Shown here piece after piece: positions 34,501 to 43,117 of a stretch of 64,000 nt of DNA. The DNA is from Paenibacillus sinopodophylli (lineage in GTDB: Bacteria; Bacillota; Bacilli; Paenibacillales; Paenibacillaceae). Within the stretch, counting starts at the first letter, position 1, and each line of letters starts with the position of its first letter. Below the pieces are notes generated by a model. The model searched no databases. It saw only the letters and a list, made by a program, of their open reading frames with translations, and was not told where the DNA came from. The stretch covers positions 434,001 through 498,000 of the forward strand of contig NZ_VDBO01000003.1 of NCBI RefSeq assembly GCF_005930355.1, given 5' to 3'. A program made the translations under genes and the position numbers.

Positions 34501-34572
34501 CTACCACCACACAAGAAAACCGCGGCACCCAAACGGTTTCCCATTCGAGCACTACGGCTATTCAAAAACTTA

Positions 34573-35934
34573 TTATTCCTCGTCTTCCTTCTCGCCCAAC
34601 TTGAACTTCGCGACCTTCAGCTTACCATCACGATAATAGCTGATTTCGATCTCGTCGCCAATCTTTTTGCTGCCGTACAAATATTTACGCAGGCCCATCG
34701 TGCTGCTAACCGCTTGACCATCGAGCTTCACGATAACGTCGTTGAAGAGCAAGCCCGCTTCCTGTGCAGGGCCAACAGCCTCAAGCACGATTACGCCGTC
34801 ATAGATATCATCAGGCAGGTTAAGCTTAGGCACTGTACCTTCAATAACATCATCTGATTCCTCTTCCGGTGCCTCGGCATCTGGCAACAAGTCCTCTTCG
34901 CCTGCGTCACCGTAAGCGTCCTCGAATCCCTGCTGCTCCCAGTACTGCTCCAGATCCATCGTATACACGCCTAGATAAGGACGCGGCACATGGCCCAGCT
35001 TGATCAAGCTCTCCACGATTGGCATAGCCAGATTAATCGGAATCGCGAATCCAATGCCCTCAACGCCAAGATCAGCAATCTTCATACTATTGATGCCGAC
35101 TACGCGCCCATTAAGATCAATTAGCGGTCCGCCGCTATTGCCCTGATTAATGGAAGCGTCAATCTGGATAACCTCTTGCTCCCAGTCGTACACGCCATCC
35201 TGATTAAGCGATACCGGCACGATCTGTTTCGTCTTGCTCACGCTTCCCGTTGTTACGGACTCCCCTAGCCCCAGCGGATTGCCGATTGCAATAATGTATT
35301 CAGCAGGGCGCAGTGCCGATGAATCGCCAATCTCAGCGACAACATCAATGCCCTTCGCATCAATCTCAAGCACGGCCAGATCGGTGATCTGGTCTTTCCC
35401 AACGATACTCGCCTCGCGCGTCTCTCCATCCATCAGCACGACCTTCACGGCCTGCGCCTGATCAATCACATGATAATTCGTTATGATGATCGCTTTGCCA
35501 TCCTTCTTGCTGATAATGACACCAGAACCAACGCCCGCCTGGCGCAGTGTTCCTTTACCCTCGGAGCCTTCTGGAAGCGGCTTCCCATTGCCAATACCAA
35601 GCGCATACATTTGCTGGTTAATGACGCTGACGACGGCTGGTCTCACTTTCGCCGACGCCTGTATTGGACGCTCCAGCGGATCAACGGCCTGCACACTGCC
35701 AGCTGTTGCTACTGCGCCCCCGCCATTGCCGATCCCGCCTCCGTCCCCGAATACGGCACCGAACAGCAGGGTTGCGGCGACCGCACTCGTAATCGAGGAT
35801 ACGAATGCAATGCGGACGTTAGACCACTTTCGCTCCTTGCTTTTATATGGAAAAGCAAAGTCTCCTTTCTTGCTTTCGCGAGATGCACGCTTGGAAACTT
35901 TGGTCGAATAAAAATCATCGTCGAATAAGCTCAT
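34573..35934 (-). CDS. htrC: HtrA-family membrane serine protease
   Basis: About 453 residues: cytoplasmic N-terminus, one membrane span (about residues 44-62), then a trypsin-like domain with catalytic histidine in ITNYHVID, aspartate in ITDLAVLEI and serine in GNSGGPL, and a PDZ domain at the end. An acidic segment (about residues 315-340) links the two. GAGAGGAG is spaced six bases before the ATG at 35934, so the longer frame to 35967 is not used. It acts outside the membrane on misfolded proteins. Its place at the end of the wal gene group matches yycK/htrC of Bacillus. Confidence 0.94.
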   Translation of the reverse strand: MSLFDDDFYSTKVSKRASRESKKGDFAFPYKSKERKWSNVRIAFVSSITSAVAATLLFGAVFGDGGGIGNGGGAVATAGSVQAVDPLERPIQASAKVRPAVVSVINQQMYALGIGNGKPLPEGSEGKGTLRQAGVGSGVIISKKDGKAIIITNYHVIDQAQAVKVVLMDGETREASIVGKDQITDLAVLEIDAKGIDVVAEIGDSSALRPAEYIIAIGNPLGLGESVTTGSVSKTKQIVPVSLNQDGVYDWEQEVIQIDASINQGNSGGPLIDLNGRVVGINSMKIADLGVEGIGFAIPINLAMPIVESLIKLGHVPRPYLGVYTMDLEQYWEQQGFEDAYGDAGEEDLLPDAEAPEEESDDVIEGTVPKLNLPDDIYDGVIVLEAVGPAQEAGLLFNDVIVKLDGQAVSSTMGLRKYLYGSKKIGDEIEISYYRDGKLKVAKFKLGEKEDEE

Positions 35935-36094
35935 TGCTATCGCTCCTCTCGATGTTTTAGACATCAAGACTATTTTTTATAATATAGGAATGTTTTCGGA
36001 AGATTTGACTAAAATAATAATAGATTCGAACGATGCTCAGAACTTATTTTCCATCCCGCTTCCCACCATCATAAAACCAAGGAGAGATGCTGCA

Positions 36095-36316
36095 ATGAAA
36101 ACCAAAACGCCCGCCGCATGGGAACAAGTACAGCTCGCTGCCAAGCTCGCCGACTTAAAGGATGACCACTACCGGACCGTTCTCACATTAAGCGCCATGC
36201 TAGAATTATTCATAGACAAAGGCATACTTACAAGAGAAGAGCTAAGCGCCAAAGCCGATTCGCTTGATGCACAGCTGGAGTCGCTTATTTCCGCTTCACT
36301 TCATCCCATGGGGTAG
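36095..36316 (+). CDS. small helical protein, convergent with walJ
   Basis: 73 residues from the ATG at 36095, which has AAGGAGAG upstream; earlier in-frame ATGs lack one. It is almost wholly helical (AAKLADLKDDHYRTVLTLSA, then LELFIDKGILTREEL), a pattern also seen in nitrile-hydratase-associated helices. Its last 32 bases overlap the 3' end of walJ on the opposite strand, an unusual arrangement that could allow antisense interference. It is plus-stranded within a long minus-strand block. Function unknown. Confidence 0.72.
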   Translation: MKTKTPAAWEQVQLAAKLADLKDDHYRTVLTLSAMLELFIDKGILTREELSAKADSLDAQLESLISASLHPMG

Positions 36317-37091
36317 GCTTGTCGTGGTACGTTGCCCGCAGAGGATGCTCTTCCTTCTTATAAAATATTCCGTTATCCTCCAAGATAGAATTCACGGTTA
36401 GCATCGCTAAATCCATCATGTTATGATCAAGGCTCAAATGAGCCAAATAGACGCGTTTCGTCCGATCCGTCATAAGCTCCAGCAGCGCTTCGCCTGCCGC
36501 CACATTAGATAAGTGACCGACGTCGCTCAAGATACGGCGTTTCGTATTCCATGGATACCGCCCCATTCGCAGCATTTCGGTATCATGATTGGCCTCCAGC
36601 ACCAATACATCTGAATCGATGATATGCCGCTTGACCTTCTCACTCACATAACCGAGGTCTGTTGCTAGGCTGAGCTTCTCCCCATTCTCCACAAAGCAGT
36701 AGCCGACAGGCTCAGCCGCATCATGAGAGATCGGATAAGATTGAATCGCCATTGACCCGAAGGTCACTTCTTCGCCCGTTTCCATAAACACACGTTTCTC
36801 CGGGGCAATGTTGCCTACATGCCTCTCCATCGCGGCCCATGTAGCTTCATTCGCATAGATGGGCAGTTCATACTTTCGTGCGAACGCCCCAAGTCCCTTA
36901 ATATGATCAGAGTGCTCATGCGTGACGAACAGCGCATCGAGCTGATGCCCCGTCACTCCCCGCTCTCGCATAAGCTCATCCAGCTTCTTCGCACTCATTC
37001 CTGCATCAACAATGACGGTCTTCTCATTCCCTTGTACAATTGTCGCATTGCCGGTCGAGCCGCTTCCCAGTACTGTAAATCGAAGTCCCAT
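36285..37091 (-). CDS. walJ: MBL-fold exonuclease-like protein WalJ (YycJ)
   Basis: 268 residues with the metallo-beta-lactamase motif THEHSDHIKG near residue 58, further ligands in SHDAAEP, ATDLG and LEANHD, and the C-terminal LAHLSLDHN. WalJ is proposed to act as a 5'-3' exonuclease linking cell division and wall metabolism in Bacillales. It follows yycI at 32 bases in the wal operon. Confidence 0.96.
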   Translation of the reverse strand: MGLRFTVLGSGSTGNATIVQGNEKTVIVDAGMSAKKLDELMRERGVTGHQLDALFVTHEHSDHIKGLGAFARKYELPIYANEATWAAMERHVGNIAPEKRVFMETGEEVTFGSMAIQSYPISHDAAEPVGYCFVENGEKLSLATDLGYVSEKVKRHIIDSDVLVLEANHDTEMLRMGRYPWNTKRRILSDVGHLSNVAAGEALLELMTDRTKRVYLAHLSLDHNMMDLAMLTVNSILEDNGIFYKKEEHPLRATYHDKPTPWDEVKRK

Positions 37092-37123
37092 AATGCTCTT
37101 TCCTGTCCCTTCTCCCGCTCCCG

Positions 37124-37873
37124 TTAACGAAAACCGTTCGCTTCCCCTTGTTCTTCATCCGTTGCAACCTCACCGCTTATCGCGTGCACATAGAACAGAT
37201 GGCCGTCCTCCAGCATCACACGCCAGGAAGGCGCCGACACCTGCTTCTCCGAATCGAAGATTTGGCCTTTGTAGCCGAGTTGAATATCTGTAATAATTGC
37301 GCCATCAGGCAAATAGGTTTCGATTAGGCTTGCTACAATTTTCGCTGCGGGAAGCACTGGCTTCGCTTCACCTGCACCGAGCAGCTCTACCCGATCCTGT
37401 AAGAAGGAAATGATTTTTTGATCGCTGATGTACAGTGTAAGCTTTACATCGAACATCGGCCGTCCTTCGACAACACGATATAAGACGAACTGATCTACGC
37501 TGCTGTTCAGCAAGTCGAATGCATATTGGTCAAGCTCAGGAATACGGCTGCCCAGTGTCTTCAACAGTTCTTTTTTGGAATAAATAATTGTACTGTCTAC
37601 CGGCTTGTCCAGAATAATCGGCTCCGCATTCTTACGGCTGTCAGAGTGCAGGTTATAAGTTAAATCCCCTAGCTCCGGTGTTTCAAGCGGCAGATTGGCT
37701 TCGAGCGAAATACGCTTCTGCTGCATGATAAGCACCTTGTCCTTCGGCAGCTCCGCTGTGTTTACATTCAGATTCAGCTGCTCTCTAATATCGAGCCAGA
37801 GCTGATAGCCCAGCAATACGTTGAGCAGCAGAAACGAAATAATAAGCACACTTTTCGCTCTTCCCCAATCCAC
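37124..37873 (-). CDS. yycI: WalK regulator YycI (WalI)
   Basis: 249 residues; starts at GTG as MDWGRAKSVLIISFLLLNVL, the standard N-terminal membrane anchor, followed by an extracellular YycI domain. With YycH it forms a membrane complex that modulates WalK. Start support: GGGGGTGA upstream. It lies 32 bases after yycH in the same operon. Confidence 0.93.
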   Translation of the reverse strand: MDWGRAKSVLIISFLLLNVLLGYQLWLDIREQLNLNVNTAELPKDKVLIMQQKRISLEANLPLETPELGDLTYNLHSDSRKNAEPIILDKPVDSTIIYSKKELLKTLGSRIPELDQYAFDLLNSSVDQFVLYRVVEGRPMFDVKLTLYISDQKIISFLQDRVELLGAGEAKPVLPAAKIVASLIETYLPDGAIITDIQLGYKGQIFDSEKQVSAPSWRVMLEDGHLFYVHAISGEVATDEEQGEANGFR

Positions 37874-37905
37874 CCGCTTTCACCCCCGGCCCTATCTATA
37901 TACCC

Positions 37906-39360
37906 TTACTTCCCTTTCCCGAAAAACAACGGGTTCGCTCCTCCAGCAGCCAAAGCTGCCGCAGCGGCGCCACTCACAGCCATTTCGGAGTTATCCTCTA
38001 CGGCAGTATCGTCTTCTGTATCCTGAATAGACGATTCCACTTCCTGTTTAGGCGGCTCATAGCCATTCGGATAAGCTTCCGTCAGCGTTTCCTCTGTCCC
38101 ATCGGCTAACCGTACTGCCCATACTGGAATGAAACGAATTCGTTCCTCATCAATCGGCAGCGCCTGCAGCGCAGGGAACAACGTAGTCACCTCACTGCGA
38201 CGACCATAATCCTTGAGAATAGACTGAAGATCGTCTCCTCCGGGCAGCCATCTAACTGTACGTGATTCCGAATCTGCTGTTAGTGTAATTAATGATCGTG
38301 CATATTCCGTAACTACGCCCTGCTGCAGCGTAAGCTTCATATAACCATAACGGAATGGAGGTGTTGAGATTACGGGATATTGTTCGATGTATTGCTTGAA
38401 CCGAATATCCTTGCCTTCTCCACCAGGATTCGCATTTACGAACCGATGAACCCCATCCCAGCCGCCGTGCTCATTCACGAAATCTACCGAGGCGTACACA
38501 TTGTCGCTTAGCAGGTTTTCTGTAATCTGCGGGGCGCTTGGATCGGTATAGCTAATCCATTTGCCATTCTGCTCTACCTGCAGACCTCGTTTGCCGTCCG
38601 TATAAATTTGTGAGCCTTCCCGATCCTCCAGTGCCCTTGTCGTGCTTGGATCAAAGAACAAGCTTCGCTGCATCAAGTCCGGCGAATACGTGTCATATGG
38701 AAACAACATTTCCGTTGATTGAATCGGAACAACCGGAACATAAAGCCCGTCTGCTGTCATCGTATAATTAGGCTGATATTGCCCGAAGCCCACATAGTCC
38801 TGTACATCACGTACAGTCAAGTCTGCACGCACGGATTCATAGACCATTTCGCCGTCCGCACTGAAGAAGAACGTTCTAATCTCCTCCGTACCCGTCGTCT
38901 TGAAGATCCAGATCCGGTCTATCGTCTCATTCAGAAACAATAGATCGCCCTCCAGCTTCAGCAGCTTCTGCAGCAGCTCCACCGGAATTCCGTTATCGAA
39001 CCGAAGCTCAATCCCGATATCATTCTTGCGGATCTCTTCCCAGTTGAGCACATCGGAAGGACTGCGCTGGAAGCCCTTGAACTCCCTGCCCTGAATGCGC
39101 TGATTCAGAATCATGTCATAGAACTGCATGCCTGGATACATAACGGTATGCTTGTTCCCACCCATATGGATGACAAGCGTCTCTGGAAAAATAACACTTT
39201 CCACGCTTGCCGTCTTACCCATCGGTTCAGCATTGACATAATCCTGATCGCTTCGGACTGTAACACCTAAACCCGGCATGCTGTAAGCGAGCAAGTAGCT
39301 TTGGAGCAAGCTCAGCACGACGAGTACAATAAGCGTTGTCGTCTTTATTCTCTCCTTCAT
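37906..39360 (-). CDS. yycH: WalK regulator YycH (WalH)
   Basis: 484 residues: an N-terminal membrane anchor (TTTLIVLVVLSLLQSYLLAY) and a long extracellular part with the YycH fold. The C-terminal tail is rich in alanine and acidic residues and longer than in Bacillus. The start overlaps the walK stop by four bases (ATGA), with GGGGGTGA ahead. YycH and YycI act together on WalK activity. Confidence 0.93.
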   Translation of the reverse strand: MKERIKTTTLIVLVVLSLLQSYLLAYSMPGLGVTVRSDQDYVNAEPMGKTASVESVIFPETLVIHMGGNKHTVMYPGMQFYDMILNQRIQGREFKGFQRSPSDVLNWEEIRKNDIGIELRFDNGIPVELLQKLLKLEGDLLFLNETIDRIWIFKTTGTEEIRTFFFSADGEMVYESVRADLTVRDVQDYVGFGQYQPNYTMTADGLYVPVVPIQSTEMLFPYDTYSPDLMQRSLFFDPSTTRALEDREGSQIYTDGKRGLQVEQNGKWISYTDPSAPQITENLLSDNVYASVDFVNEHGGWDGVHRFVNANPGGEGKDIRFKQYIEQYPVISTPPFRYGYMKLTLQQGVVTEYARSLITLTADSESRTVRWLPGGDDLQSILKDYGRRSEVTTLFPALQALPIDEERIRFIPVWAVRLADGTEETLTEAYPNGYEPPKQEVESSIQDTEDDTAVEDNSEMAVSGAAAAALAAGGANPLFFGKGK

Positions 39361-41207
39361 GCCGGCTCACCCCCTTCTTGCAGCAGCGGCAGCGTGAAGG
39401 TGACGGTTGTACCCTCGCCCAGCTCAGAGTGCAGTGAAATGGTTCCACTATGCGCCTTCACAATTTCCCGGGCAATGGACAGCCCAAGACCTGTTCCGCC
39501 CATATTGCGGGATCGCGCCTTATCTACTCGGTAGAAGCGGTCGAATATCCGGTTCAAATCCTTCTTGGGGATGCCAATTCCCGTATCCTTAACGCTAATG
39601 GCAAGCAATGCCGAATCGGCCGGCTTCTTCGCCGTTAGTTCAATCGTTCCACCGTCCAGCGTGTATTTAATGGCGTTCGAGAACAAGTTGTCGAGCACCT
39701 GATCGATCTGGTCGCGATCAAGCCACGCCGAATCAAGTCCGTTATCAACGCGAACCGCTGCCTTAATCGACTTCTGTCTAAGCTGGAAGGAGAACCGGTC
39801 AGCTACCTCGTCCAGCATATCATGCACATTAGTCTGCCTGCGCCGCAGAGGTGCCTGATTCGAATCGAGACGCGACAGATGCAGCAGATCCGTTACCAGC
39901 CTAATCATGCGCTCCGTCTCATTGCGGATAACACCGACGAAGCGTTCCGACAGCTCTCGCTCTTCAAGCGCGCCGTCATTAAGAGCTTCTGCGTAGCTCT
40001 TAATCGTCGTAAGCGGCGTTCGCAGCTCATGTGATACATTGGCTACGAACTGGCGGCGCGATTGCTCAAGCTTCTCTTGCTCGGTTACGTCCTGCAGTAC
40101 GGCGATCGTACCCGTAATCCCTTTGTCACGACGATGAATCGGTGTAAAGGTTGCCCGCAGATGTCCTTCCTCACTGTCGTCCATATCCTGCTCGTCCGCA
40201 TGGTGTGCAATAAGCAAAGTTTGGCCCCGGCCTTGCTGAAGCTCATCCAGCCGCTGCTCCGACAATTCAAAAACCTCTGACAGTGCAAGTCCTTCGAAGG
40301 TGCGCACATCCAGCAGTTCGAGCGCCCGCCTGTTCCATACGATTACCTTGCCATACTCATCGGCTGCGACCACGCCATCGCTCATATTCGATAGAATGGA
40401 AGTCAGCTTCTCATTCTCCTCTTCATTCACCGACAAAGCTTCCTTCAGTCTGATCGTCATGTCATTGAACGCGACGCTCAAGCTGCCGATCTCATCATCG
40501 CCCAGTACCGGAACCTGAAGATCGAACTTCCCTTGCGCGATCGCTTCCGCTTGCCGCGTCAGTCCTTGGATCGGACTCGTAATGGTGTGCGCAAGCAGAA
40601 TGCCGAGAACGCCCGTCAGCCCGAGGGCAATGAGTGTTCCCGAGAAAAAGATCTGATTGACTCGATTCACCGTCTCATACAGCTCATTCATCGAAGCGAC
40701 GACATACACAACACCAACCACTTTGTTGTCATTAATCGTCACCGGCTGCGCGATCATCTTCTTGCGCGTATTATCTTCATCTATAATTTCTTGCTCATTA
40801 TCTGTAATGTTCTGAAGCGCCCGGCTTACAGCGAGCGATTTGTTCTTCTGTCCAATATAAGATTGGTTGCTCTGAACCGACGTAGCGACCATCTTGCCGT
40901 TGGAATCGAGTACTTGAACCTCTGCGCCGCTAATACTGAATAGATTGCGAACCACGAAGCTAAGATCCTCCGTTGTGCTCTCCGCAGAGTCGCTTTCCGT
41001 ATCCGGCTTCGCTGCAAGACTTGGTGCTGCGAATTTCGAGAGGATATCCGCTTGCTCTTTGAGGTTTTTAGTGAAGCTGTCGATAAGCGAATTTTTGACG
41101 GTGCTGATGAAATATACGCCAATCAACTGCATCGCTACAAGAATCAGCAGCAAATAAATAATAACCAGCTTGACTTGGATCGTTCGGAAGAAGCTCTTGC
41201 CCTTCAT
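39357..41207 (-). CDS. walK: essential cell-wall sensor histidine kinase WalK
   Basis: About 616 residues: TM1 (about 10-32), extracellular Cache-like domain, TM2 (about 175-195), HAMP, PAS (about 255-365), HisKA with VANVSHELRTPLTTIKSYAE, and HATPase with NLFSNAIKYT, DTGIGIP and GGTGLGLSIA. It phosphorylates WalR to control peptidoglycan hydrolases. The frame opens at 41234 inside walR, but the ATG at 41207 begins with the family-typical MKGKSFFRTIQVKL and has GGAGG upstream. It follows the walR stop by one base. Confidence 0.97.
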   Translation of the reverse strand: MKGKSFFRTIQVKLVIIYLLLILVAMQLIGVYFISTVKNSLIDSFTKNLKEQADILSKFAAPSLAAKPDTESDSAESTTEDLSFVVRNLFSISGAEVQVLDSNGKMVATSVQSNQSYIGQKNKSLAVSRALQNITDNEQEIIDEDNTRKKMIAQPVTINDNKVVGVVYVVASMNELYETVNRVNQIFFSGTLIALGLTGVLGILLAHTITSPIQGLTRQAEAIAQGKFDLQVPVLGDDEIGSLSVAFNDMTIRLKEALSVNEEENEKLTSILSNMSDGVVAADEYGKVIVWNRRALELLDVRTFEGLALSEVFELSEQRLDELQQGRGQTLLIAHHADEQDMDDSEEGHLRATFTPIHRRDKGITGTIAVLQDVTEQEKLEQSRRQFVANVSHELRTPLTTIKSYAEALNDGALEERELSERFVGVIRNETERMIRLVTDLLHLSRLDSNQAPLRRRQTNVHDMLDEVADRFSFQLRQKSIKAAVRVDNGLDSAWLDRDQIDQVLDNLFSNAIKYTLDGGTIELTAKKPADSALLAISVKDTGIGIPKKDLNRIFDRFYRVDKARSRNMGGTGLGLSIAREIVKAHSGTISLHSELGEGTTVTFTLPLLQEGGEPA

Positions 41208-41208
41208 C

Positions 41209-41955
41209 CTACGCGAAGCCTCCGGACTTAGCATTACGCATCATATATCCTAGTCCGCGCCGGGTCATAATATATTCCGGACGACTAGGGTCATCCTCAA
41301 TCTTCTCACGTAATCTTCTAATCGTTACATCTACCGTACGCACATCTCCGAAATATTCAAAGCCCCATACGGCCTGCAGCAAATGCTCGCGTGTCATGAC
41401 TTTGCCGCTGTTGCGTGCCATATAGTAAACTAGCTCGTACTCGCGATGAGTAAGATCAAGCGGCTCTCCGTCCTTATAGACAACGTACATATCCGTATCA
41501 ATAAACAGATTGAACAGCTTGAAGCCCTGCTGCTCCTGCTCTGCAGGTCCTTCTATCGCATTCGTATGCTCTCCATTTGCTCCTGCAGGCTTTTGTTGCC
41601 TGCGCAAATGCGCTTTCACACGGGCAAGCAGCTCACGCGTACTGAACGGTTTCGTGACATAATCGTCAGCGCCCAGCTCAAGCCCAAGCACCTTATCGAT
41701 TTCTGTATCCTTGGCAGTCAGCATAATAATCGGCATCTGCAGCTTGGTACGAACCTCGCGGCATACGTCCATGCCATCTTTGACTGGCAGCATCAAATCA
41801 AGCAGAATCAGATCAGGAAGCTCCTCGAATGCAAGTCTCACTGCTTCTCCGCCGTCAAAGGCACAGATTACCTGATGCCCTTCCTTTTCCAAATTAAACT
41901 TTATAATATCGGCTATCGGCTGTTCGTCATCGACCACTAATATTTTTCCGTGCAT
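41209..41955 (-). CDS. walR: essential cell-wall response regulator WalR
   Basis: A 248-residue OmpR-family regulator. The receiver has [10 protein letters not shown], aspartate in [14 protein letters not shown] and lysine in [11 protein letters not shown]. The winged helix carries [20 protein letters not shown] and [10 protein letters not shown]. The linker is longer and more acidic than in Bacillus subtilis ([15 protein letters not shown]). WalR binds TGTWAH-N5-TGTWAH sites. It heads the operon walR-walK-yycH-yycI-walJ and has an extended -10 promoter upstream. Confidence 0.97.
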   Translation of the reverse strand: MHGKILVVDDEQPIADIIKFNLEKEGHQVICAFDGGEAVRLAFEELPDLILLDLMLPVKDGMDVCREVRTKLQMPIIMLTAKDTEIDKVLGLELGADDYVTKPFSTRELLARVKAHLRRQQKPAGANGEHTNAIEGPAEQEQQGFKLFNLFIDTDMYVVYKDGEPLDLTHREYELVYYMARNSGKVMTREHLLQAVWGFEYFGDVRTVDVTIRRLREKIEDDPSRPEYIMTRRGLGYMMRNAKSGGFA

Positions 41956-42002
41956 CGCTACACCGCCCGTCGCTTGTCCTTAGTAAAACATCTATAACTT
42001 CT

Positions 42003-42011
42003 ATTCTAGCA
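42003..42011 (-). promoter_or_regulatory. walR: extended -10 promoter of the wal operon
   Basis: The minus strand reads TGCTAGAAT (TG, one base, TAGAAT) about 48 bases before the walR start. A TTGTGA lies 19 bases upstream of the hexamer, slightly far for a -35 box. Confidence 0.45.
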
Positions 42012-42339
42012 CACGTTATCCATTCCTTCACAATGAAACTTCCCTCATGTTAGCAAGGTTTTTCCTTTCCATGTTCATGCAACGCACCCTAACGAACAAG
42101 AAACGATAAGGTCTATAGAAAGGAGGCCATCATTTATGCGACTTTTCTACCAAATCTACACTCCATCTAGCTATTGCAGTCCCCACCATTTGAACAGCGG
42201 CCCATAAGTAGCCTGAAGCAGCAGCACTCAGCTTGGAAGTTCAATAAGGCGAACATTACGTTACTACGGCTGCCCTGCTCTGCTTTGTACTAATCTACTC
42301 TGTTCAACTCAAACCTTCCTCTCGCTCAAAATACTGCCG

Positions 42340-42920
42340 TATCTATCCTGCACTTTTGCAGTAACTTCCACCTCTATACACACCTTTTACTGCCTATCCT
42401 GCACGTTCGCATTAGCCTCATTCATTCAGGACCTTAACCACTCCTATTTCTACTCTTCTAATGCATCTATCCTGCCAGAGTGCAGGATAGCCTTCCTCGA
42501 CGGTCGATATACGGTCTCTATCCTGCGGACGTGCAGGATAGATATAGATATGTGTTGAAGTGCACTACTAGCGACACGGTAAGCGGTTGAGGTGTTGGTT
42601 GGTTGGTTGGTTGGTTGGTTGGTTGGTTGGTTGGTTGGAGCTGCTTCCTCTGACTCCCTCCAGCCTACCACCCTAGCTACGTTGCACTTTATACACTCTA
42701 TTCGTCGTTTAAGTAACCACGCTCTTGCTACGTTGCAGTTTCTGCAACATAAAGGTGGTTTCACAGCCTATATCTCACTAACAGGAGTGATACTGTTGCA
42801 CTTTCTGCAGCGTAGCCTGACGAATTGCCTTTTTTACGCGGTTCTATTGCACAAAGTGCAATGTACGCCGCAGTGCTCAGGTTGGTTGGTTCCGTTCCTG
42901 CAACGAAGTGTAATCGTATG
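42340..42920. repeat. array of short TGCA-centred palindromes
   Basis: At least nine related hairpin units occur in the 1.16-kb gap between walR and the M23 gene. One class is CTATCCTGC(N6)GCAGGATAG (42467-42490 and 42517-42542, with partial copies near 42342 and 42393). The other is TACGTTGCA-type: GTTGCAG-TTT-CTGCAAC (42732-42748), ATTGCAC-AAA-GTGCAAT (42846-42862), with diverged copies near 42678, 42793 and 42897. Open frames crossing them have repeat-driven composition and no ribosome binding sites. The rest of 41956-43117 shows no gene. Confidence 0.75.
42595..42638 (+). repeat. TTGG microsatellite, 11 units
   Basis: Eleven uninterrupted TTGG units (44 bases), with a short satellite of the same unit near 42880-42891. 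Tetranucleotide tracts of this length slip readily during replication, so length variation between isolates is expected. Confidence 0.95.
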
Positions 42921-43063
42921 GACAAACCGTTAACCCTTTATCATATTCTCAAACAAACAACTGATCTACACAAGCAGAAACGCCTGACGGCCTACCTTCT
43001 ATAGATGCCATCGTTTCTGCGAAACGTATAGAAAGGATAGAGAAATCATATCCTTCAAAAAAA

Positions 43064-43092
43064 AATCACCCCCGCAACATGCGGAAGTGATT
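43064..43092 (-). terminator. intrinsic terminator of the M23 hydrolase gene
   Basis: On the minus strand AATCAC..CCGCA / TGCGG..GTGATT folds into a stem directly followed by a run of nine T. It lies 26 bases after the stop. Confidence 0.92.
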
Positions 43093-43117
43093 ATCTTTGT
43101 TTATATTTGGGTATAAA

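Noticed and set aside
42340-42920. CRISPR array
   Set aside because: Units vary in sequence, are unevenly spaced and self-complementary; there are no constant repeats with unique spacers and no cas genes.
42450-42933. Two overlapping open frames on opposite strands
   Set aside because: Both are products of the TTGG microsatellite (PTNQ or VGWL repeats) and palindromes, without ribosome binding sites.
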